Shown piece after piece: positions 6,725-12,188 of a DNA stretch of 12,188 nt. A program made the position numbers and the translations under genes. This DNA comes from JAMXLO01 sp046732975 (GTDB lineage Bacteria; Pseudomonadota; Alphaproteobacteria; Acetobacterales; Acetobacteraceae): contig JBKPOG010000175.1 of assembly GCA_046732975.1 (NCBI GenBank), positions 1 to 12,188 of the forward strand. The letters run 5' to 3'. How positions within the stretch are numbered: the stretch's first letter is position 1; every line of letters begins with the position of its first letter. The notes under the pieces were generated by a model that was not told where the DNA came from, ran no database searches, and worked only from the letters and a program-made list of their open reading frames with translations.

Positions 6725-6985
6725 ATGACAATTTCTCTTACACCGGAACAACAGGCGTGGATCAACGCGCGGGTGGCACGTGGCGACTTTGCGTCGGCCG
6801 AGGAAGCGGCGCGCCAGCTCATTGATGAGCGGATCGCTGAACGTGCACTAGAAGAGCAGGACGATCTCACATGGGCCAAGCCGCACGTGGACGAGGCGCT
6901 GGCCGAGGTCGCGCGCGGTGATGTCATCAGCCGTGAGGAACATCGCGCTCGCAACGCCGCACGGCTGGCCGCGCTGAAGGAGTAA
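6725..6985 (+). CDS. parD: ParD-like antitoxin
   Basis: An 86-residue antitoxin of a type II toxin-antitoxin pair. The N-terminus (MTISLTPEQQAWINARVARG, then FASAEEAARQLIDERI) has the ribbon-helix-helix pattern typical of ParD/CopG DNA-binding antitoxins, with a short beta strand and two helices at about 2-45. The C-terminal half (about 46-86) is acidic and then basic and probably wraps the toxin. It would neutralise ParE and repress its own promoter. The ATG at 6725 has only TTGGGG just before it, which is weak as a Shine-Dalgarno and agrees with leaderless initiation. Its TAA overlaps the toxin ATG by one base (TAATG), so the two are translationally coupled. It lies between ligase copy 2 and the intact ligase gene, on the opposite strand to both. 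Confidence 0.85.
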   Translation: MTISLTPEQQAWINARVARGDFASAEEAARQLIDERIAERALEEQDDLTWAKPHVDEALAEVARGDVISREEHRARNAARLAALKE

Positions 6986-7293
6986 TGGCGCGGGTCGTCA
7001 TCGCTTCGTCGGCCGACGCCGACTACGCTGAAATCATCACTGACCTTGCGGCGAAAGCCGGGTGGCGCACGGCCGATAAATACAACGAGCTTTTCGAAAG
7101 GCTTTATGGTCGACTCGCCGATCATCCGGGTAGCGGCGCCCCGCGTCCTGCACTCGGTCAGAACATTCGCATCGGCATCGTCACGCCATTCGTTGTCATC
7201 TATCGCAACGACTACGACAGCGGCACCGTGACGGTGCTGCGCATCGTGCACGGCCGCCGCCGGATCACCGGTCGGATGCTCGGTTCGGCGTGA
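6985..7293 (+). CDS. parE: ParE-like toxin (RelE/ParE superfamily)
   Basis: A 102-residue toxin with the usual ParE layout: an N-terminal strand and helix (ARVVIASSADADYAEIITDLAAKAG), a central DHPGSGAPRPALGQNIRIGIV stretch and a C-terminal VVIYRNDYDSGTVTVLRIVHGRR sheet. The H(P)GS..R and YR...V.VLRI.HGRR signatures are typical of ParE, whose characterised members act on DNA gyrase. Individual members differ in target, so gyrase is inferred. The start overlaps the parD stop. AAGGAG lies only 2 nt before the ATG, inside parD, so expression probably depends on coupling. Both genes look intact and undamaged, unlike the fragments around them, so the module may be active and may help keep this region in the genome. 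Confidence 0.87.
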   Translation: MARVVIASSADADYAEIITDLAAKAGWRTADKYNELFERLYGRLADHPGSGAPRPALGQNIRIGIVTPFVVIYRNDYDSGTVTVLRIVHGRRRITGRMLGSA

Positions 7294-7364
7294 AGGCCCG
7301 CGGTGTTACCTCGGCGATTCCCGTTTCCTTGAGGGTGAAGGCCAACAGCAGTGCCAAAGCACGG

Positions 7365-9494
7365 CTATTTGCCGCGAAACACGACGAGGGCGTCTACCGC
7401 CTTCACGCCCTGACCCGATGGCAGCACCATGAGCGGATTGATGTCCAACTCCGCCAACTGTCCCTCAAGATGCATGGCGAGGTGCGACACGCGCACCAGC
7501 GTATCCTCCAGCGCCCCAACGTCCGCCGCTGCCCGTCCGCGAAAGCCTTGCAGCAACCGGGCGCCTTTGACCTCGGCGATCATCGCCTGTGCTTCGCGGC
7601 GCGTGATGGGGCAGCGTCGCAGGGCCACATCGTTGTAGACCTCGACCATCACGCCGCCACTGCCGAACAGCAGCACCGGGCCCAATTGCGGGTCGCACGA
7701 CACGCCAACGATGACTTCTACACCTTCTCCGACCATCTCCTGCACCGATACGCAGGTGATCCGAGCCCGTGGCGCATAGGCCGCGGCACTGGCCAGGATC
7801 TCCGCATAGGCCGTTCGCACCTGTGCAGCGTCGCGCAGGTTCAGCCGCACCACGCCGGCCTCTGTCTTGTGCAGAATATCCGGTGAATCCACCTTGAGAG
7901 CGACCGGAAACCCGAGCCACTCCGCAGCCTCTACGGCTTCCTCCGCGGACGCAGCGAATACCTCACGCGCACTCCCCACGTCCCAGGCTGCCAACAGTTG
8001 CTTGCTCTCGGACTCCGAGAGTGTCGAGCGCCCCAAGCCAAGAGCCTGAGCGATGGCCGCATCCTGCGCAGCCGTGCGCGAGGGGGCCGTGGCGAAACCA
8101 TCGGCCAGGCGACGCTCGCGCCATGTATGATACGCGAGCCGGCTCTGCAGACCTCGGGCCAACTTATCCGGCGTGTAGAAGATGGGGATCCGCGCGCTCT
8201 TGAGCTGTGCCAGGCCAGCCTTGGCGTCGCGGCTTCCTGTCCACAGGAACACCACACCCTTGTCGGTCCGATCACGCTGACTGATGACCTGCTGCGCCTG
8301 GGCGTCCGCCCCGGCACTCGCCACGACCAATGTCCCCATACGGGGATCACCGATCATGTGCTGCATGATCTGTGGGAAGGACTCACTGTTGGCAAAGCCC
8401 GTCACATCGGCAGGGTTCGCGGCCCACCCAAAGCCCTTCAGGATGCCGTTGATGCCGTCACGCGCCGCATCGCCAAGCGTCGGCAGATCGAGACCGGCCT
8501 GACCGCACATATCCGCGGTGAGCGAACTGATGCCGCCCGAGTGCGACACCGCCGCAATGCCAGGCACGCCCGGCTTGGGGGTGTGCGCCAGCAGGTGTGA
8601 GACCTCCAGCAGTTCGTCGTAATCCTGGACCCGGATCACCCCGTACTGGGCAAAGACCGCATCGTACCGGGCATCTGCACCCGTCAGCGCTGCAGTATGC
8701 GAGCGTGCCGCCCTCGCGCCGAGTTCCGAACGCCCGATTTTGATCAGGACGATCGGCTTGCCGCGCTCTGCCGCGAGCTTCGCCACTTCAAGAAACTTAT
8801 CGGCCCGTTTGAAGCCTTCGACGAAGCCAGCAATGACCCGCGTATCCGGATCGTCCAGCAGGTAGCGGGCAAAGTCGGAAAAATCGAGGTCTGCCTCGTT
8901 GCCGGTCGAGACGATGTAGCTGAAGCCAATGCCGTTCTCCACCGCCCGCACCAGGAACGGTCCGAACGCCGTCGCGCCGCTTTGGCACACCAGGCCGATC
9001 GGTCCGGTCAGGCCACCCGCGCCGCGCGACGAAGAGGTGGCCCAGATGTCGTGCTTGACATTCGCGAGCCCCAGGCAATTGGGGCCGCTGATCCGCATGC
9101 CTGACGCGCGGGCAAATTCACCCAATTCCCCCTGCAGATCGCGCCTGTCGTCCACGTCGCGTTCGGCAAAGCCGGCCGAGATCACAATCGCGGAACCCGC
9201 TCCCTTGCGGTGGCTCTCCTGAAGTACATCGAGCACCTGGTCGTAGGGCACGACGATGCCCACGACGTCGGGCGCCTCTGGCAGGTCCGTCACACTCGGA
9301 TAGGACTTTTGCTCCATAATTTCGTCATAACGCGGGTTCACGGCATAAACGCGCACCCGGTCCTTGGCCTTGAGCGCCGCAGCCAGCATCCGTCCGCCAT
9401 ACTGCATCCGCGGCGTCGCACCGACGATCGCAATGGAGCGCGGGTTTAGCATCTTGTGGATCGACGCCATCTGCGGTTCTGACCAGAACTCCAT
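7365..9494 (-). CDS. NDP-forming acyl/acetate-CoA ligase (CoA-binding, ligase-CoA and ATP-grasp fusion)
   Basis: Likely interconverts an acyl-CoA plus ADP and phosphate with the free acid, CoA and ATP through a phosphohistidine. The single 709-residue chain has the usual order. A CoA-binding Rossmann domain (SIAIVGATPRMQYGG near residue 20) comes first, then GPNCLG at about 137-142 and the succinyl-CoA-ligase-like domain with VCQSGA. The AARSHTAALTGAD loop follows, with the catalytic His at about 266. A C-terminal ATP-grasp domain begins near FPVALKVDSPDILHKTEAG with the nucleotide-binding Lys at about 534. The substrate cannot be told from sequence; family members act on acetyl-, propionyl- and other acyl-CoAs. 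I chose the ATG at 9494 because AGGGGG precedes it by 4 nt; an in-frame TTG at 9548 would add 18 residues but lacks such a site. The frame is intact. Two partial copies of its 3' end lie downstream. Confidence 0.92.
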   Translation of the reverse strand: MEFWSEPQMASIHKMLNPRSIAIVGATPRMQYGGRMLAAALKAKDRVRVYAVNPRYDEIMEQKSYPSVTDLPEAPDVVGIVVPYDQVLDVLQESHRKGAGSAIVISAGFAERDVDDRRDLQGELGEFARASGMRISGPNCLGLANVKHDIWATSSSRGAGGLTGPIGLVCQSGATAFGPFLVRAVENGIGFSYIVSTGNEADLDFSDFARYLLDDPDTRVIAGFVEGFKRADKFLEVAKLAAERGKPIVLIKIGRSELGARAARSHTAALTGADARYDAVFAQYGVIRVQDYDELLEVSHLLAHTPKPGVPGIAAVSHSGGISSLTADMCGQAGLDLPTLGDAARDGINGILKGFGWAANPADVTGFANSESFPQIMQHMIGDPRMGTLVVASAGADAQAQQVISQRDRTDKGVVFLWTGSRDAKAGLAQLKSARIPIFYTPDKLARGLQSRLAYHTWRERRLADGFATAPSRTAAQDAAIAQALGLGRSTLSESESKQLLAAWDVGSAREVFAASAEEAVEAAEWLGFPVALKVDSPDILHKTEAGVVRLNLRDAAQVRTAYAEILASAAAYAPRARITCVSVQEMVGEGVEVIVGVSCDPQLGPVLLFGSGGVMVEVYNDVALRRCPITRREAQAMIAEVKGARLLQGFRGRAAADVGALEDTLVRVSHLAMHLEGQLAELDINPLMVLPSGQGVKAVDALVVFRGK

Positions 9495-9504
9495 GACACC
9501 CCCT
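9495..9504 (-). promoter_or_regulatory. Ribosome binding site that decides the ligase start
   Basis: On the minus strand AGGGGG (9504-9499) and TGTC lead directly into the ATG at 9494. The spacing of 4 nt is short but workable. This favours the ATG over the upstream TTG at 9548, which has only a weak GACG-type purine stretch before it. Confidence 0.5.
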
Positions 9505-9548
9505 GTAAGAATGTGCTCCGTCGGCTCGCCAAACCCACGCTCCAGCAA

Positions 9549-9809
9549 CGTCGGCGTACCGCGTTAGCGCACATTCGCCCCGTACGGCGAGTAGCAGCAG
9601 CCGGCAATTAGTACGGACTGGCGGTATTCAGCGCCACTTTGTGGCTGGGTCATTAGCGCAACGGCTGTGCTGCGTGCTGCGACCGTGGCGTTTCCGCCAG
9701 CGCGAGCGCTGTTCCATATTGGACCGCTGCACGCTGATGACGGCGCAGTGGGCTGCGCGATCGGCACTCCCTCTGGCGGTGGTGATTTCCAACTCAGTCA
9801 TAGGCAAGC
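9549..9809. other. Gap between the CoA ligase and the small membrane protein
   Basis: About 260 bp between two divergent genes, so it should hold the promoters of both. I see no recognisable protein, RNA gene, repeat or clear -35/-10 pair. Open frames here on both strands (for example 9564-9767 minus) have compositions that resemble no protein. A small palindrome, AGCGC-GA-GCGCT, near 9700-9712 is too short to interpret. Confidence 0.4.
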
Positions 9810-10067
9810 ATGATGCATCTCACGCTCAACCCGCTGGTCGCGGCCGGCGTCGTCCTGGCCACTGCGGCGACCGACGCGCTCTATGTCATGTTCACTGCGT
9901 CGGTGGTCGCACGCCGGCCGATCGCCGCGGCGAATTGGAGTGCGATCTGGTACATCGTCTCCTCATTCGCGGTCATCAGCTACACCAGCAATGCGGTGTA
10001 TGTGCTGTTCGCGGCGCTGGGATCCTGGTGCGGTGCCTATCTGTCACTGACGTGGCTCCGCCACTAG
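9810..10067 (+). CDS. Small integral membrane protein, function unknown
   Basis: An 85-residue hydrophobic protein. Three likely membrane helices are visible: about 8-30 (NPLVAAGVVLATAATDALYVMF), about 38-58 (AAANWSAIWYIVSSFAVISY) and about 60-82 (SNAVYVLFAALGSWCGAYLSL). Short polar turns such as VARRPIAAANW lie between them. The final YLSLTWLRH leaves a positive tail. The layout looks like a small conserved inner-membrane protein, but I cannot name a family or function. Two adjacent ATG codons (9810, 9813) are possible starts; AGGCAAG lies just upstream as a weak binding site. The gene ends 28 nt before the dehydrogenase on the same strand, so the two are probably co-transcribed. Confidence 0.7.
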   Translation: MMHLTLNPLVAAGVVLATAATDALYVMFTASVVARRPIAAANWSAIWYIVSSFAVISYTSNAVYVLFAALGSWCGAYLSLTWLRH

Positions 10068-10095
10068 GCTGACTGCCGACACCCGGGAGTATTCG

Positions 10096-11154
10096 ATGAG
10101 CGTGAATGTCCTTGCGATCCAGCGTATCAGCGGGGCCGACCGAGCCCGCGTCGAGGCGATCGATCCGGCGGTTCGCCTGGTCGACGCCGGTGGCTGGTTC
10201 GATGGGGAAATTCGCGATACGTGGCCGCCCTATGCTGTCGCCCGCTACCTGGCCCCCGGGACCATCGCCGGGCAAGGTACGCGCGCTGAGCGTGACCAGA
10301 TGCTGGCAGAGGCCGAGGTGATCCTGGGCGGCTGGCCGTTTCCGCTGGACCTTCGCGCGCGCGCGCCGCGGCTGAAATGGTTCCACCAACGACCTGCCGG
10401 TGCGTCCAACCTGCGGCTTGGCGATCTGTGGGGCAGCGACGTCATGGTGACGACGTCGCGTGGTGCAGGCAGCACGCTCGCCATGGCGGAGTACGCGATT
10501 GCCGGCATCCTGCACTTCGCCAAGGGCCTGAACCGCGCGGTCGATGACAGGGCATCGGACACATTCGACCATCGCGCGTATCGTCCGTTGTTGATCGAGG
10601 GCAAGACGCTGTGCGTCATCGGCGCCGGCGGCATCGGCCGTGAAGTCGGAAGGCTTGGCGCCGCGCTGGGAATGCGGGTGATCGGCACGCGCCGGACGCC
10701 GCAGCCTGATGCGCCGCTGCCAACGGGATTTTCCCTGATGGGAGGTGCCGATGATCTCGACCAGTTCTTGGCCGGAAGCGATTTCGTTGTCGTGTGCTGT
10801 CAGTGGACTCCGGAAACCACCAACCTGATCAACGCAACCCGGTTGGCTGCCATGAAGCCAGGCGTGGTGCTGGTCAATGTTGCGCGCGGCGAGATTGTGG
10901 ATGAGGTGGCACTGGCCGAAGCCCTGACGCGAGGGCACCTGCGCGGGGTGGTGTTGGATGTGTATGTCGGCGAATTCGAACATCGGCCGCCTGAGGTGCT
11001 GTGGCGTGATCCACGTGTTCTGATCACCCCGCACGTTTCCGGCGCAAGCGATGAGAACCGACACGGTGCAATCGAATTGTTCTGCGAGAACCTGCGCGCG
11101 TATCTCGACGGCGCCCCACTGCGGAATGTGATCGATTGGCAACGGGGTTACTGA
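10096..11154 (+). CDS. D-isomer-specific 2-hydroxyacid dehydrogenase
   Basis: A cytoplasmic NAD(P)H-dependent oxidoreductase that reduces 2-oxoacids to D-2-hydroxyacids. The 352 residues are a little longer than the usual ~320. The nucleotide-binding motif VIGAGGIGREVG is at about 174-185, followed by the second strand ending MRVIGTRRTP. The Arg pair at about 199-200, in place of an acidic residue, suggests NADPH preference (inference). The catalytic set is complete: Arg at about 264 in NVARGEIVDE, Glu at about 293 in LDVYVGEFE, and His at about 313 in ITPHVSGAS. GGGAG lies 6 nt before the ATG, supporting the start. Glyoxylate or hydroxypyruvate reductase activity is possible, as are other 2-ketoacids; sequence alone does not decide. 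It converges on the Nudix gene. Confidence 0.92.
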   Translation: MSVNVLAIQRISGADRARVEAIDPAVRLVDAGGWFDGEIRDTWPPYAVARYLAPGTIAGQGTRAERDQMLAEAEVILGGWPFPLDLRARAPRLKWFHQRPAGASNLRLGDLWGSDVMVTTSRGAGSTLAMAEYAIAGILHFAKGLNRAVDDRASDTFDHRAYRPLLIEGKTLCVIGAGGIGREVGRLGAALGMRVIGTRRTPQPDAPLPTGFSLMGGADDLDQFLAGSDFVVVCCQWTPETTNLINATRLAAMKPGVVLVNVARGEIVDEVALAEALTRGHLRGVVLDVYVGEFEHRPPEVLWRDPRVLITPHVSGASDENRHGAIELFCENLRAYLDGAPLRNVIDWQRGY

Positions 11155-11211
11155 GTCGCATGTCAAGCAGTGGTGCCAACCCGCGTGCTGCCAGCGGCGA
11201 GCGCAGGCTGC

Positions 11212-11643
11212 CTAGCCAACCAAACGGCGTGCGATTGCAATCACCCGGTGCGCCTCGCTCCACAAATCGTAGTCGGCGAGGGCGTCAAACGGTGCCCAGG
11301 CCGCTTCGGTGACATCGGTGGCAGCGACGGGTTCGCCATCGACCCACCGGGTGGCGAAGTCGATGATTGTATAATGGAAGCGCACCCTCCCGGTCTCGTC
11401 GCGGCGGATGTTGTCAACTGTTGCGGCAAAATGCAGTTCACCGGCTTCGAGGCCGGTTTCTTCCAACAACTCGCGCCGTGCTGCTTGTTCGGCCGTCTCG
11501 CCGACTTCCTGCGCGCCGCCCGGCAAGGTCCATGCGCCGATATTGGGTGGCTTGCCGCGACGGACCAATAAGACTGTGTCCTCCTTGATGACCACGATCC
11601 CAATTCCAACGATAGGTCGAGCGGGATACTCGCGGTCACTCAT
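11212..11643 (-). CDS. Nudix hydrolase
   Basis: A 143-residue pyrophosphohydrolase that cleaves nucleoside diphosphates linked to another moiety. A perfect Nudix box (G-x5-E-x7-REL-x-EE-x-GL) spans about residues 43-65, with the metal-binding REllEE at 57-62. The opening VGIGIVVIKEDTVLLVRRGKPP and GAWTLPGG are the usual first strands of the fold. The sequence most resembles the small ADP-ribose pyrophosphatase or ADP-sugar type, but substrate cannot be fixed from the box alone. The ATG at 11643 is preceded by CGGAA about 6 nt upstream, a weak site. It lies 54 nt downstream of the DUF4340 gene on the same strand and may be co-transcribed with it. It ends 57 nt from the convergent dehydrogenase stop, and I see no convincing terminator between them. 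Confidence 0.93.
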   Translation of the reverse strand: MSDREYPARPIVGIGIVVIKEDTVLLVRRGKPPNIGAWTLPGGAQEVGETAEQAARRELLEETGLEAGELHFAATVDNIRRDETGRVRFHYTIIDFATRWVDGEPVAATDVTEAAWAPFDALADYDLWSEAHRVIAIARRLVG

Positions 11644-11697
11644 GGTTGGTTCCGGGCACCAGCCATGTCACAGCACGGGCCGGCTTTGTTTCAACCA

Positions 11698-12188
11698 TCA
11701 CTGTTTGGGTGGCTCAGCCGGTGGTGTGTCAGGCTTTTCCGCCGCTGGCGCTTTGAGCTCGTCGAGTGATGGCACCAATGCCTTCTCCTTCCAGGAACCG
11801 AGCTGATACGTCCAACCGGCCAGGCGCGTGTTCAACTTGTTCGCCTCATCCTTGGTCTTGTCATCGCCGGTCGCCGAGAAACGTGCCCAAATGTCCTTGT
11901 CGCCTTTGAACACTGTGACGGTGACCGACATGCCGTCGCTGGTGGTGTAGACGGACTGCCCGATCTTGTCGCCAACCGGCTGCTTGTCGGACTGCACGTC
12001 CTGGAATGTCAGCAACTCCAGAGCACGATCAACATCGTCAACCTTGTAATCGTCCAGCGGCGGATGATCGGCAGGTTCCTTCACCACCAGCTTTTGGCCA
12101 TCGCGCGCAAAGTCCAGCTTCTGATCGCCACGTTGCACGTCCACTGACGCTATCCGCGCGTGGTCGATGTTCATGATATCGCGCTCGA
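11698..12188 (-). CDS. DUF4340-type protein, C-terminal part (5' end outside window)
   Basis: The frame is open to the right edge, so about 163 C-terminal residues are visible. It reads ERDIMNIDHARIASVDVQRG at the edge, then KLVVKEPADHPPLDDYKVDDVDRALELLTFQDVQ, SVYTTSDGMSVTVTVFKGDKDIWARFSA, and a Pro/Ala/Glu-rich tail (APAAEKPDTPPAEPPKQ). The pattern of an IxRDIxxID start, a residual 'energy' strand and a LLxxLxFxDV step matches DUF4340 repeats as I remember them. These occur in membrane-anchored periplasmic proteins often encoded beside GldG-like ABC-transporter components. The window does not show such partners. The ATG at 12174 is internal and should not be taken as the start. Confidence 0.75.
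   Translation of the reverse strand, partial: ERDIMNIDHARIASVDVQRGDQKLDFARDGQKLVVKEPADHPPLDDYKVDDVDRALELLTFQDVQSDKQPVGDKIGQSVYTTSDGMSVTVTVFKGDKDIWARFSATGDDKTKDEANKLNTRLAGWTYQLGSWKEKALVPSLDELKAPAAEKPDTPPAEPPKQ

Noticed and set aside
3500..7360. CRISPR array or complete insertion sequence as the source of the repeats
   Set aside because: The repeats are three long gene fragments of unequal length, not short evenly spaced units. No transposase, terminal inverted repeats or target duplications were seen.
7290..7886. Plus-strand frame of 198 codons (and a similar 83-codon frame at 3687-3938)
   Set aside because: Both are antisense to the ligase 3' end. They resemble each other only because the underlying DNA is repeated.
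9641..10072. Plus-strand frame of 143 codons overlapping the small membrane protein
   Set aside because: The 9810-10067 frame has clear membrane helices. The overlapping frame is Arg/Cys-rich and unconvincing.
9976..11166. Minus-strand open frame of 396 codons opposite the dehydrogenase
   Set aside because: The plus strand encodes a complete dehydrogenase with a good ribosome binding site; the antisense product has no recognisable motif.

Overview
The window is high-GC DNA from a proteobacterium, most likely an alphaproteobacterium. This rests on protein style (MepA with a Pro-rich CPA...PPPPPGDGC tail, malate synthase G, an SCP-x-like thiolase, a DUF4340 protein) and is an inference, not a proven placement. 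Hand counts of single 60-base lines give about 70% GC in glcB (1021-1080) and about 77% in the dehydrogenase (10621-10680). The central 563-codon gene gives about 53-55% and the gap at 6421-6480 gives 45%, so the middle of the window has a different composition from its flanks.

Left flank (1-3357): the 3' part of mepA (+) converges on glcB (malate synthase G, -), with only 16 nt between the stops. A strong inverted repeat separates glcB from a small uncharacterised gene (2878-3357, -) that seems to have lost its export signal.

Central accessory region (about 3500-7360): this is the unusual part. An intact NDP-forming acyl/acetate-CoA ligase gene lies at 7365-9494 (-). Two further copies of its 3' end lie downstream in the same orientation: a 529-bp decayed copy at 3510-4038 and a 175-bp copy at 6497-6671. 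All three align up to the stop codon but are cut at different points on the 5' side. Between copy 1 and copy 2 lie a truncated, frameshifted thiolase 3' end (+) and an intact 563-aa protein of unknown function (-). Between copy 2 and the intact gene lies a ParD/ParE toxin-antitoxin pair (+). The region is thus a series of gene fragments with cargo between them. It could be a graveyard of paralogous acyl-CoA ligase genes or a site of repeated insertion at the gene's 3' end.

Right flank (9549-12188): about 260 bp with no recognisable gene, then a small membrane protein and a D-2-hydroxyacid dehydrogenase (+, probably co-transcribed). These converge on a Nudix hydrolase (-) and the 3' part of a DUF4340 gene (-) that runs off the window. 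Malate synthase and a possibly glyoxylate-reducing dehydrogenase suggest C2/glyoxylate metabolism, and the CoA ligase and thiolase remnant suggest acyl-CoA metabolism, but no single pathway is encoded here. No RNA genes, CRISPR arrays or intact insertion sequences were seen.
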